DNA of 64,000 bases from NCBI RefSeq assembly GCF_030149515.1, contig NZ_JASBRI010000022.1, forward strand, positions 279,537 to 343,536, in the 5' to 3' direction. The stretch comes from Maricaulis sp. (GTDB lineage Bacteria; Pseudomonadota; Alphaproteobacteria; Caulobacterales; Maricaulaceae). Numbering within the stretch: the stretch's first letter is position 1; each line of letters starts with the position of its first letter. Made by a program: the position numbers and the translations under genes. This document shows positions 28,697-37,349 of the stretch, one piece after another. The notes under the pieces were generated by a model. That model had not been told where the DNA came from and ran no database searches. It saw only the letters and a list, made by a program, of their open reading frames with translations.

Positions 28697-30196
28697 CTAG
28701 TTCATCGTCGGGATGACAAAGGCCTGATCGCCGATATCGCCGGTGGGCCAGCGCTGGGTCACCGTCTTGATCTTGGTAAAGAAGCGGATGCCGTCGGTGC
28801 CGTACTGGTTGGTGTCGGTGAAGGCCGACCGCTTCCAGCCGCCGAAGGAATGATAGGCCACAGGTACCGGGATCGGCACATTGATGCCGACCATGCCGAC
28901 CTGGACCTTCTTGGCAAATTCGCGCGCGGCCAGCCCGTTGCGGGTAAAAATGGCCACGCCGTTACCGTACTGGTGCTCGGACGGCAGGTGCGCTGCCTCG
29001 TCGAGACTGCCGGCGCGCACAACCTGCAGCACCGGGCCGAAGATTTCTTCCTGGTAGGACCGCATCTCCGGTTTGACATTGTCGAACAGGCTCGGCCCGA
29101 TGAAGAAACCGTTCTCGTGGCCCTGCAGGGAGAAGCCGCGGCCGTCGAGCAGCAGGTCGGCGCCTTCGTCGACGCCGGCCTGGATCCAGTTCTCGATCGA
29201 TGTGCGGTGTGCGGCGGAGACGACCGGGCCGTAATGGGCATCCGCATCCGTGGAGATGCCGACGCGCAGCTTGGCCGCTTCCTCTTTCATGCGGCCGACG
29301 AATTCATCGGCGGTGTCCTTGCCGACCGGCACGGCCACGGGCAGCGCCATGCAACGCTCGCCGGCCGAGCCGAAGGCGGCGCCGAGGAAGTCGTTGACCA
29401 CCTGGTCCATGTCGGCGTCGGGCATGATGATGCCGTGGTTCTTGGCCCCGCCCATGGCCTGGAAACGCTTGCCGGTCTGGGCGCAGGTCGAGGCGATGTA
29501 GTGGGCGATATTGGACGACCCCACGAAGGAGACGGCCTTGATGTCGTCATTGTGCAGAAGGGCGTCGACGGCGGTCTTGTCGCCATGGATCACCTGCAGC
29601 ACACCTTCGGGCAGGCCGGCCTCGATCATCAGCTCGGCCAGGCGGACCGGCACAGACGGGTCCTTCTCCGAGGGTTTCAGGATCATGGCATTGCCGGTCG
29701 CCAGCGCCATGCCCATGAACCACATCGGGATCATGGCCGGGAAATTGAACGGGGAAATGCCCGCCACCACGCCCAGCGGCTGGCGCATGGAATAGACATC
29801 GATGCCCGTGCCGGCGCTTTCGGTATACTCGCCCTTCATCAGGTGCGGCACGCCCATGGCGAACTCGATCACTTCCAGGCCGCGGATCAGATCGCCCTTG
29901 GCGTCGGCGATCACCTTGCCGTGCTCGGAGGAGAGGAGATGGGCCAGCTCGTCCATCTCGGCCTCGACGAGCGCCTTGTATTTCATCAGCACGCGGGCAC
30001 GGCGCTGGGGGTTCATCGCCGCCCATTCCGGTTGCGCCTCGCTGGCCCGGGCCACCGCCTGTGCGACCTCTTCGGGAGTGGCGAACTGGACGCGCGCCTG
30101 AACCTCGCCGGTGTTCGGATTGAACACGTCGCCGAACTGGCCCGAAGACCCGGCAAAGGTCTTGCCGTCGATGAAATGATGGATCTCGCGCGTCAT
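28697..30196 (-). CDS. mmsA: CoA-acylating methylmalonate-semialdehyde dehydrogenase
   Basis: 499 residues, converts methylmalonate or malonate semialdehyde to propionyl- or acetyl-CoA in valine, thymine and inositol breakdown. Features: IDGKTFAGSSGQFGDVFNPN, GISPFNFPAMIPMWF, SFVGSSNIAHYI, and the catalytic cysteine in FGSAGERCMALPVAV, the MmsA-specific ERCMA signature. Two ATGs are close; the one at 30196 lies seven bases after GGGAG, whereas that at 30202 is only one base away, so 30196 is preferred. It stands alone, with no other valine pathway gene nearby. Confidence 0.96.
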   Translation of the reverse strand: MTREIHHFIDGKTFAGSSGQFGDVFNPNTGEVQARVQFATPEEVAQAVARASEAQPEWAAMNPQRRARVLMKYKALVEAEMDELAHLLSSEHGKVIADAKGDLIRGLEVIEFAMGVPHLMKGEYTESAGTGIDVYSMRQPLGVVAGISPFNFPAMIPMWFMGMALATGNAMILKPSEKDPSVPVRLAELMIEAGLPEGVLQVIHGDKTAVDALLHNDDIKAVSFVGSSNIAHYIASTCAQTGKRFQAMGGAKNHGIIMPDADMDQVVNDFLGAAFGSAGERCMALPVAVPVGKDTADEFVGRMKEEAAKLRVGISTDADAHYGPVVSAAHRTSIENWIQAGVDEGADLLLDGRGFSLQGHENGFFIGPSLFDNVKPEMRSYQEEIFGPVLQVVRAGSLDEAAHLPSEHQYGNGVAIFTRNGLAAREFAKKVQVGMVGINVPIPVPVAYHSFGGWKRSAFTDTNQYGTDGIRFFTKIKTVTQRWPTGDIGDQAFVIPTMN

Positions 30197-30425
30197 GATC
30201 ATGCTCCCGGTGGATGGTTCCGGCGGTCTGGCGCCGCCTGTCTCGCGGGTGACTTAGTATGCGCGGACCGGGCTGTCGAGCGCCCGGCCGGTGTGGGAAG
30301 TGTGCAACGCTGATATTCGCTCGCTCCCGGCGGCTGCAGAACAACTATCCGTTGAGGCCGAGTTGTGGTTTTCTTGCCGAACCAGGAAACGGGCGAAACC
30401 GCCTGGTTTGCGATTGAGGGGTAAA

Positions 30426-33400
30426 ATGACACACGCAAATCCGAACCCGCGCTCGTGGCGCAAGGCCTTGTCCACGACCGCATCCGCCGTTGCGCTCGCC
30501 GTGGCCGGCGCGGCGACAGCCATCACGCCGGCCGGGGCGATTCCCTACCGGGACGATGTCGGCGATGGCGGTTCCCAGGCCTTCGCCGCCGGCTGGGATG
30601 GCGTGGTTCAGATTTTCATGTGGGACCAGGCCTCCGGCAGCATCTTCTTCAACTGCACCGGTTCGATGGTGAATGCGCGCACGGTTCTCACCGCGGCCCA
30701 CTGCCTGAATTCGCGCAGCTCGGAAGACTATGGTTTCGGCGGCAGCACCGTTCCGATCATCGCCTACGGCCCGGACACTTTCGTACCGCTGTTCAACTGG
30801 ATCGGCACCGACCGGCAATTCGTCGACGATCTTAACGGCCTGACCTTCGGCATCGATGCCATCGTGCATCCGGACGGCGCGATCGACGGGTTTCCCTTCC
30901 CGGCCGCCGACGTGGCCATGATCGCCACGCTCGATCCGCTCTATACGCTGCCCACCTATTCCATGCTGTTCAGCCCCATCCCCAGCGACGTGTTCGAACA
31001 GGGCGTCCTGGTCAACCAGATCGGCTACGGCACCTTCCATGCCGGCTCTACCGACGCCGGCAGCATCAATGGCAAGCGCCGCGCCGGCGAAAACATGCTG
31101 GGTCTTCTGGCCTCGCAGAGCGATTTCTTCCAGGCACTGGCCCAGAACGAAGGCGCGGGATCGCCCGCACCGTCCGACAACCAGCTGCTCTACTGGACCG
31201 ATTTCGACCTGCCGGACCGGACGGGCGAATGCACGCGCGGCGCCGATCCGCTCTTCGCCCTGCCCAACAGCATTTCCTGCGACGACTGGGACGGTTCCTC
31301 CGGCGTCTTCATGGATGGCGACACGGTCATCCTGCCCGGGCCGAGCATCGACTATTTCCCGGGCGATGCCCTGCCCAACGAAGTGGCAACGGCCGGCGGC
31401 GATTCCGGCGGTCCGCTGATGGCGATGAACATCCACGACCAGCCGCTGATCCTCGGCGTGCTGTCGGGCGGTTTCATCCCTGGCTTCTTCCACGCTGCGG
31501 GCCAGTCCTATGGCGAAGTGAGCTATTACAACCCGCTGTTCACGGTTCATGACTTCATTTCCGAGAACAACCCCTACAAGTATGTCTCGGCGGTCGCCGG
31601 GAACGGCGTCTGGAGCGATCCGGAGCACTGGGTCCAGACGATGGATCCGAACTATTTCATCTATGATGGCGGGGAGATCGTGAACGGCCTGCCGGACACG
31701 CCGGCCGAAGGCCTGGACGGCCGCCGTCCGACCGAAGGGGTGGTTTTCGACACGCCGGTCGGCGAGTACGATACCGGCGACGATGCTGCTTCCGCGGAAG
31801 CACCCGGCTTCTCGGCGACGGGCGATATCGCCAGCCGCAACCCGGCGCAGGCCGCCAGCAACGACAAGGCCGAAGCCGTCCTCGTGATGGATGACGCGTC
31901 CGCTCCGGCCCAGGCGGCTACTGGCGGCAAGACCGCCACGCCGGTTATGGATACCGGCCCGGCCACGACCGATCTGACAGCATCCGGCGTCGTCGCCGAC
32001 GCGTCGGGCCAGCTGGCCGATGCGGGCCGGTCCGATCCGCTGGCCCAGTCGGGTTCCGCGGCGAGCCTGGGCGTTGCGTCCGGGCCGGGCTCGACCGGCT
32101 TCGTACCCAACAACACGTTCGGCGCGATCGGCACGGCCTTCGCCAATCCGGCCCAGTTCTTCGAGGTCACGCTCGATGCCGCCGGCACGACCACGCTGGA
32201 TATGCATGTCGAGATCGACAAGCTGAACATCCGCGGTGCCGGTGCGGCGCTCGACATCGCCAGCGACTGGTCGCTGTTCAGCAATATCAATGTCGAGGTG
32301 TTCGACGGATCGCTGAATGTGGACGGCCTCCTCGGCTCACGCGAACTCGTCCTGTGGGGCGGGGAGCTGACAGGGTCCGGCGACATTCTCCTGTTCGAGC
32401 CCAACCTGCTTTTCGGCAATGGCCTCTACCAGCCCGGTACGCTGTTCAACATCGCCGGCACAGTGAACCCCGGCTCCAGCGCCGGAACGGGCACGCTGAC
32501 GCTCGACGGCGATTATGTGCAGGCGTCCGCCGGCCGGTTGCTGATCGAGTATGACGATGCGGGGAGCGACCACCTTCTGGTGTTCGGCAATGCCTCGCTC
32601 GCCGGCGCCGTCGGATTCATGCCGCTGGGCGGGGCGCTGCCCCGCTATGGCGACAGCGGCACCTTCCTGACCGTTGCAGGAACCACGGTGGGCACGTTCG
32701 ACACGGTACTCGACATGCCCGGCGTGCTGACCCCGGTGGTCACCTATTCGGCCGGTCAGGCCTCGTTCCGGCTGGACGCCCTGCCCTTCGCGACGCAGGC
32801 GACCTTCACCAATTTCTTCCAGGTCAATCTGGCCGACGCGCTCGACGATGCCCGGGACACCGACTATGCAGCCCTGGCCGACATCTACGGTCCGCTCGAC
32901 CTGCTCGCCGGCGACGATCTGTCTCTGGCCCTGGACTCGATGTCGCCCTACGAGGCGGTGATGTTCGACCGTACCGCGCGGTTGCACGTCAACGCCCTCA
33001 ACTCGGCCCTGATGGGCCAGCTGGGCGGCCGCTTCGGCGCCGGCGCCACGGATCTCAGCATGGCGCTGGCCTCGGCCGAGCGGCATGCCAACGGCCTCGC
33101 CGATACCCAGTCTATGGGCGGCGCGAAATCGCTGTTCCGCAATGTGTTCAGCGGCGGCGATGACAGCGCCGGCGGCGCGGACAACGGTTTCCGCCTGTTC
33201 GGCGATATCGGCATGATCCACGGCACCGCAGCGCTGATCTACGGTACCGACCGGGCCGACGTGCAGGGCCATTTCACCCTGCTCGGCTTCGAAGCCGGCC
33301 TGGCCCCGGGATGGTCCGGTGGCCTGGCGGTCGGTTTCGCCGATTCCGAAGCTGACGGCCCTGCCTCGCTGGGCCGTATTTCCGCCGACTCGCAAACCTC

Positions 33401-34019
33401 GCAGATCTCGGCCTTCGCCAGCTATCGCGGGGAGCGCCTGAGCCTGTCGGGCCATATCAATATGGCGGACCTGGAAAGCGACGCCCAGCGCGAGGTCAAT
33501 CTGGGCGGCCTGACCACCGCGTCCGGTGCCGACCTGGCCGGTGACAGCATCGGCGGCGGTATCGTGCTCGACTATCTCGCCACCGCCCCGGATGCCGGCT
33601 TCCGCCTGATTCCGACGGCCAGCCTGGAGTTCGCCTCCTTCGACTTCGATGCGGTCGAGACCGTCGGCGGCAGCGCCGGTCTCGACATCGCGGCGCGGGA
33701 CGTGGAGAGCGTGATTGCCCGGCTCGGAGCCACGCTGGACTTCGACGCCGGCAATTGGCGGCCGATGATCTATGTCGGTGTCGCCCAGGAAATGGGCGAT
33801 GGCGGCGAGAGCTACAATGCGGCCTTCAGCGATGCCCCGTCGGTCACCTTCGGTGCGGCCGGCGATATCTCGCTGGACACGATGTGGATCGAGACCGGCC
33901 TGGGCGTCGAACGCAGCTACGGGAACGGCTCGACGCTGTCGCTCTCCGTGCAGACGGAAATCGACCGCGACTATCTGGAACGCGAAACCGCGACCGTATC
34001 CTACGCACTGCCCTTCTAG
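30426..34019 (+). CDS. Trypsin-like serine protease autotransporter
   Basis: 1197 residues. After a long signal peptide (residues 1-38, ending PAGA) comes a chymotrypsin-fold protease with His92 (LTAAHC), Asp162 (AADVAMIA) and Ser327 (GGDSGGPLM). Residues about 430-575 are an Ala/Asp/Ser-rich linker, 580-780 a beta-helix-like passenger stem with LDGDYVQASAGRLLIEYD, and about 925-1197 a C-terminal autotransporter beta-barrel ending in phenylalanine (TVSYALPF). It should present or release the protease outside the cell. An upstream 223-base region is shared with mmsA. No processing site is obvious. Confidence 0.93.
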   Translation: MTHANPNPRSWRKALSTTASAVALAVAGAATAITPAGAIPYRDDVGDGGSQAFAAGWDGVVQIFMWDQASGSIFFNCTGSMVNARTVLTAAHCLNSRSSEDYGFGGSTVPIIAYGPDTFVPLFNWIGTDRQFVDDLNGLTFGIDAIVHPDGAIDGFPFPAADVAMIATLDPLYTLPTYSMLFSPIPSDVFEQGVLVNQIGYGTFHAGSTDAGSINGKRRAGENMLGLLASQSDFFQALAQNEGAGSPAPSDNQLLYWTDFDLPDRTGECTRGADPLFALPNSISCDDWDGSSGVFMDGDTVILPGPSIDYFPGDALPNEVATAGGDSGGPLMAMNIHDQPLILGVLSGGFIPGFFHAAGQSYGEVSYYNPLFTVHDFISENNPYKYVSAVAGNGVWSDPEHWVQTMDPNYFIYDGGEIVNGLPDTPAEGLDGRRPTEGVVFDTPVGEYDTGDDAASAEAPGFSATGDIASRNPAQAASNDKAEAVLVMDDASAPAQAATGGKTATPVMDTGPATTDLTASGVVADASGQLADAGRSDPLAQSGSAASLGVASGPGSTGFVPNNTFGAIGTAFANPAQFFEVTLDAAGTTTLDMHVEIDKLNIRGAGAALDIASDWSLFSNINVEVFDGSLNVDGLLGSRELVLWGGELTGSGDILLFEPNLLFGNGLYQPGTLFNIAGTVNPGSSAGTGTLTLDGDYVQASAGRLLIEYDDAGSDHLLVFGNASLAGAVGFMPLGGALPRYGDSGTFLTVAGTTVGTFDTVLDMPGVLTPVVTYSAGQASFRLDALPFATQATFTNFFQVNLADALDDARDTDYAALADIYGPLDLLAGDDLSLALDSMSPYEAVMFDRTARLHVNALNSALMGQLGGRFGAGATDLSMALASAERHANGLADTQSMGGAKSLFRNVFSGGDDSAGGADNGFRLFGDIGMIHGTAALIYGTDRADVQGHFTLLGFEAGLAPGWSGGLAVGFADSEADGPASLGRISADSQTSQISAFASYRGERLSLSGHINMADLESDAQREVNLGGLTTASGADLAGDSIGGGIVLDYLATAPDAGFRLIPTASLEFASFDFDAVETVGGSAGLDIAARDVESVIARLGATLDFDAGNWRPMIYVGVAQEMGDGGESYNAAFSDAPSVTFGAAGDISLDTMWIETGLGVERSYGNGSTLSLSVQTEIDRDYLERETATVSYALPF

Positions 34020-34040
34020 CGGCAGCATCTGGCACAGGGA

Positions 34041-34072
34041 AACGCCCGGTCCTTCTCGGCCGGGCGTTTTTC
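34041..34072 (+). terminator. Terminator after the autotransporter gene
   Basis: Nine-base stem AACGCCCGG / CCGGGCGTT with a ten-base loop, followed by TTTTTCG at 34067-34073. It closes the autotransporter transcript 21 bases after its stop. Confidence 0.88.
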
Positions 34073-34122
34073 GTTGCGCTCGGCGCCGGTTGCGGACACG
34101 GCGCACGCGGGACCGGACGTGT

Positions 34123-34470
34123 CTAGGAGGCCTGCATGAGGGCCGCGGCATTCGCCGCATCCTCGTCGGTCCCGGTCAGCTCCGGGCGTGCATGACAGCA
34201 ATCGTCGACCAGATAGCGCACCAGGCGGCGTGTGCCCTCCGGGTTGAGCGAGTACAGCATGAAGCGCGACCGGCGCTCCGCCTTGATCAGGCCGGCGCGT
34301 TCCAATGTCTGCAGATGACCGGTCATGGTCGAGGGCGGGATATCGAAACCCTGCGCCAGTTCGCCCGCCGAGGCCCGTTGCGGCGCCTGGTTGCACAGGG
34401 TGCGGAACAGGGCGAGGCGAACGGGATGCGACAGTGCGGCAAATCCGGAAATGGCGTCACGTGCGGTCAT
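34123..34470 (-). CDS. ArsR-family metalloregulator with Cys-Cys pair
   Basis: 115 residues, winged helix repressor: HPVRLALFRTLCNQAPQRASAGELA then DIPPSTMTGHLQTLERAGLIKAERRSRFMLYSLN. Near the C-terminus YLVDDCCHARPEL holds an adjacent cysteine pair. Adjacent C-terminal cysteines form the arsenite site in the Acidithiobacillus-type ArsR, so a metalloid inducer is plausible (inference). No arsenate reductase, ArsB/Acr3 or MTase ArsM is adjacent; the nearest genes are a methyltransferase-like protein upstream and the autotransporter, which is convergent. Confidence 0.88.
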   Translation of the reverse strand: MTARDAISGFAALSHPVRLALFRTLCNQAPQRASAGELAQGFDIPPSTMTGHLQTLERAGLIKAERRSRFMLYSLNPEGTRRLVRYLVDDCCHARPELTGTDEDAANAAALMQAS

Positions 34471-34564
34471 GCAGCCGGGGTAGTGCGCAACCGTGACCGC
34501 TGGATACAAGTTCAGTGAAAGTTTTGCGACAACCCATATCAACGATTGAGCGAATCGCCTTCGC

Positions 34565-35230
34565 TCAACCCGTGGCGCGGGCCTTGTTCCGGGGCCGGCG
34601 CGGAAACAGGCGCCGGACGATGGCCGCGATCGGCCCGCGCCGGACACCGCGCGGACGGCGGCCGGGACGCCCCGCCGCGGAAAGGGTCTGCAGTGTCCGG
34701 ACATTGTCGGCGTCGGACGCCTTGCGGAACACGGCGGCGTCGCCGCACATGCGTTCCTGCAGTACCCAAGCCTCGTCCATTATCAACGCGTCCGCCAGAC
34801 GGGCAGCCGCGCCATGATCGGCGCCCAGCAGAACCAGAATGCCCCCCTCGCGCATCGAGGAGGAGACGTGGCGCCAGTTCGCCGCCATGGCCGGGAAACC
34901 GGTTTCGGGGCCGAAGATCGCCACATCGATGGGCCGCTCATGCCCGTCGGTGCGGGCCGCCAGGCCGCCGCGCAGCGCATCGGCCGGTATCGCCCGCCTG
35001 TCGCATACGGCCTGCAGGGCCTCGATCGCCGAGACCGGCGCGACGATCTCGTGACGGGCACCGCGTTGCAGGCAGACCGCCCCAAGATCGCTGGCGCCGA
35101 TCTGCAGCGTGCGGTCGCCGGGGCGGACGACGAGGCCGAGATAGTCGGCGATCACATCGTCCTGGACGCGCGTGCGGCGCGTTGTCAGCTTGCGGATTTC
35201 GCCGGCGGGCAGTGCGGTCGTGGCGGTCAT
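34565..35230 (-). CDS. Methyltransferase-like protein of unknown function
   Basis: 221 residues. The segment RPGDRTLQIGASDLGAVCLQRGARHEIVAPV resembles SAM-binding motif I (GxxxG is imperfect: IGASDLG), and IDVAIFGPETGFPAMAANWRHVSSSMREGGILVLLGAD looks like motif IV to VI of a Rossmann methyltransferase. The C-terminal 25 residues are strongly basic (RRPRGVRRGPIAAIVRRLF), perhaps membrane or nucleic-acid binding. ATG 35230 follows a non-coding-looking region. The fold is inferred by eye; function is unknown. It ends 94 bases from the ArsR start. Confidence 0.65.
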   Translation of the reverse strand: MTATTALPAGEIRKLTTRRTRVQDDVIADYLGLVVRPGDRTLQIGASDLGAVCLQRGARHEIVAPVSAIEALQAVCDRRAIPADALRGGLAARTDGHERPIDVAIFGPETGFPAMAANWRHVSSSMREGGILVLLGADHGAAARLADALIMDEAWVLQERMCGDAAVFRKASDADNVRTLQTLSAAGRPGRRPRGVRRGPIAAIVRRLFPRRPRNKARATG

Positions 35231-35375
35231 GGCGTGTCCCGTTCGTGAACAAGGGGTTAATCCATGCCACCGCCGTCGCAAGCGGCGGGCCAATTCGTAA
35301 ATTATGCGGTAACCATACAGGCCGCATCCGCGTTTTCCGATTGCGCGGCAGACGGTTCGGCGCTTGTTTGGCGTC

Positions 35376-36221
35376 ATGACCGAAACGCCCGAACCGGGCC
35401 TCGATCGGGCCCGGCACATCGTCGATGCGCTGATCGAGGAACGCGCCCCGAAACTGATCGGAACACCGCTCTGGCCGCTGATCCGGGCGATCGGCTATCC
35501 CATGCTGGGGTATCGCCGGGCCGTGGCGATGGCCGATTCGATCGGAGCGCTGAGCGGAACGGACTGTCTCGACTGGGCATCGAACTATCTCGACCTTACG
35601 GTCGATGCCGAAGGCCTCGACCATGTGCCCGCAACCGGCGCCTGCGTGGTCGTGGCCAATCATCCCGGCGGTATTGCCGACGGGCTGGCCCTGTGGGACG
35701 CGCTGAAGACGCGCCGGCCGGACCTGGTCTATTTCGCCAATGCCGATGCGCTGCGCGTCTGTCCGGGGCTGGAAGAGCGGGTCATCCCGGTGGAATGGCG
35801 CGATTACCAGCGTTCGCGCACGCAGAGCCGGGACCTTCTACGCCGGGCCATGACCGCCTTCAGGGAGGAGCGCTGCCTTGTGATCTTCCCCTCCGGACGC
35901 ATGTCGGAATGGAGCTGGAAGCAATGGGGCCTGAAGGAACGGCCCTGGCACCCCACCGCGATCAGCCTGGCCCGCAAGTTCGACGCCCCGGTCATCCCCC
36001 TCGCCGTACGCCAGCGCATGCCCTTCCTCTACTACGCCCTAGCCCAGATCAGCGAGGAGCTGAAGGACATGACCGTCTTCCAGGGCCTGATCGACAAGCG
36101 CCGCTCGAAATACCGCCTTAAATACGGCCGCCCCATGACGATCGGCAAGGATGACGGCACGGACGCCGAGGTCACGCAGATGTTCCGCGGGATCTGCGAG
36201 CGGGTGGCCTGGGGAAAATAG
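35376..36221 (+). CDS. PlsC-like lysophospholipid acyltransferase
   Basis: 281 residues. The acyltransferase motif I reads VVVANHPGGIADGLAL, with histidine and aspartate spaced by five rather than the usual four residues, and motif III VIFPSGRMSEW is clear (usually FPEGTRS). The later APVIPLAVRQRMPFLYYALAQ matches the family. It likely acylates a lysophospholipid or glycerol-3-phosphate at the inner membrane. A TTG at 35364 would add four residues, but ATG 35376 is the simplest start. Followed by an unusual intergenic region. Confidence 0.85.
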   Translation: MTETPEPGLDRARHIVDALIEERAPKLIGTPLWPLIRAIGYPMLGYRRAVAMADSIGALSGTDCLDWASNYLDLTVDAEGLDHVPATGACVVVANHPGGIADGLALWDALKTRRPDLVYFANADALRVCPGLEERVIPVEWRDYQRSRTQSRDLLRRAMTAFREERCLVIFPSGRMSEWSWKQWGLKERPWHPTAISLARKFDAPVIPLAVRQRMPFLYYALAQISEELKDMTVFQGLIDKRRSKYRLKYGRPMTIGKDDGTDAEVTQMFRGICERVAWGK

Positions 36222-36236
36222 GCGCAAGTCCCAGAA

Positions 36237-36265
36237 TTGCGACTTTTGATTGCATTTGTGCTAGC
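36237..36265 (+). promoter_or_regulatory. Candidate sigma-70-type promoter
   Basis: TTGCGA (36237-36242) and GCTAGC (36260-36265) are separated by 17 bases. The -10 element fits the GCTA-type hexamer of the alphaproteobacterial housekeeping sigma factor. It lies 16 bases after the PlsC stop and directly before a hairpin array, so it may drive a separate short transcript. Confidence 0.5.
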
Positions 36266-36267
36266 CT

Positions 36268-36380
36268 GTCCGCTCTCGATTTGGGAGCGGAAGTAGCAGC
36301 GCCGGGCCAGCGGCGCACCCGGGGAGGATAGGCCACCCCGGCTGTGGCGACAGCCTCGCTCTCGAACCGGAGGTGGTGAG
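36268..36380 (+). ncRNA. Candidate structured leader RNA with four tandem hairpins
   Basis: Four consecutive stems are visible: CCGCTCTC/GGGAGCGG (36270-36290), GCGCCG/CGGCGC (36299-36316), CCGGGG/CCCCGG (36319-36341) and GGCTGT/ACAGCC (36340-36355, sharing two bases with the third). The nonamer CGCTCTCGA occurs at 36271-36279 and again at 36357-36365, so GGGAGCG (36283-36289) can pair locally or enclose the other hairpins as a multi-branch junction. GGAGG (36369-36373) follows, seven bases before an ATG. It matches no RNA family I know. The RNA call is inference from structure and a promoter-like element upstream. Confidence 0.45.
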
Positions 36381-36470
36381 ATGTGGATTTTTCCGCTTTT
36401 CGTCACCCTGGACATGAAAAAGACCCGGACCACCTGGCAAGTACGGTTCCGGGTCTTCATCATGATCTAG
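36381..36470 (+). CDS. Possible 29-residue leader peptide or small protein
   Basis: A short frame MWIFPLFVTLDMKKTRTTWQ (first 20 residues) followed by VRFRVFIMI, with an ideal ribosome site GGAGG seven bases before the ATG. Its hydrophobic ends and basic centre fit a membrane-active or leader peptide. Its middle coincides with a hairpin that terminates the opposite sdh transcript, so coding sense may be a by-product of that hairpin. No homologue is known to me. Confidence 0.3.
   Translation: MWIFPLFVTLDMKKTRTTWQVRFRVFIMI
36417..36457 (-). terminator. Terminator of the sdh operon
   Basis: On the minus strand the stem AAGACCCGGAACC / GGTCCGGGTCTT (36420-36457, one bulge) is followed by TTTTTC, the complement of the A-run at 36417-36421. 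It lies about 100 bases downstream of the sdhB stop. The plus strand has no T-run after it. Confidence 0.8.
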
Positions 36471-36556
36471 GAAAGAGGGCGGGCCGGAAGGCTCGTCCTC
36501 ACTCCGGGAGATAATCTAGTCGCTCGCGACCGAGAATGCCAGAGGCAGCAGGAAAC

Positions 36557-37336
36557 CTACCCTTCCCGCTCGGCCATCATCTGCTTGATCTCGCCGATCG
36601 CCTTGGCCGGGTTGAGACCTTTCGGGCAGACCTGGGTGCAGTTCATGATCGTGTGGCAGCGATAGAGTTTGAACGGGTCGTTCAGATCGTCGAGGCGCTC
36701 GCCCTTGGCTTCGTCGCGGCTGTCGGCAAGCCAGCGATAGGCCTGCAGCAGCGCGGCCGGCCCCATGTACTTGTCGCCATTCCACCAATAGGACGGGCAG
36801 GCCGTCGAGCAGGACGCGCACATGATGCACTCGTAGGACCCGTCCAGTTTTTCCCGGTCTTCCGGGCTCTGCCGCCATTCCTTCTCGGGCGCCGGCGTGT
36901 CGGTCTTGAGATAGGGCTTCACCGCGGCGTGCTGGGCATAGAACTGCGTCAGATCCGGGATCAGGTCCTTCACCACCGGCTGGTGCGGCAGCGGGGAAAT
37001 GGTGATCGTGCCCTTGTATTCGTCGATACCCGAGGTGCAGGCGATGGTGTTGCGCCCGCCGATATTCATCGAGCAGGACCCGCACACGCCCTCGCGGCAG
37101 GAGCGGCGGAAGGCCAGCGAGGCATCGACATTGTTCTTGATCCAGATCAGGGCGTCGAGGACCATCGGCCCGCAATCGTCCATGTCGACCTTGTAGGTAT
37201 CCCAGGTCGGATTGCCGCCTTCTTCCGGATTGTAGCGGTAGATGCGGAAGGTGCGCGTATTCTCCGCCCCGTCCGGCTTGGGATGGGTCTTGCCCTTCTT
37301 GGGCTGGGAACCGCGGGGAAGTGTCAGCTGAACCAT
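36557..37336 (-). CDS. sdhB: Succinate dehydrogenase iron-sulfur subunit
   Basis: 259 residues. Three iron-sulfur clusters are readable: plant-type ferredoxin cysteines [16 protein letters not shown] and later, then [18 protein letters not shown] and [21 protein letters not shown]. It passes electrons from the SdhA flavin to ubiquinone at the inner membrane (complex II, TCA cycle). It is the last gene of sdhC-sdhD-sdhA-DUF3052-sdhB, with a terminator downstream. Confidence 0.98.
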   Translation of the reverse strand: MVQLTLPRGSQPKKGKTHPKPDGAENTRTFRIYRYNPEEGGNPTWDTYKVDMDDCGPMVLDALIWIKNNVDASLAFRRSCREGVCGSCSMNIGGRNTIACTSGIDEYKGTITISPLPHQPVVKDLIPDLTQFYAQHAAVKPYLKTDTPAPEKEWRQSPEDREKLDGSYECIMCASCSTACPSYWWNGDKYMGPAALLQAYRWLADSRDEAKGERLDDLNDPFKLYRCHTIMNCTQVCPKGLNPAKAIGEIKQMMAEREG

Positions 37337-37349
37337 TTCGGGTCCTCGT

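Noticed and set aside
30345..32207. Long minus-strand frame opposite the autotransporter protease
   Set aside because: Opposite a complete serine protease triad; no motif and no ribosome site.
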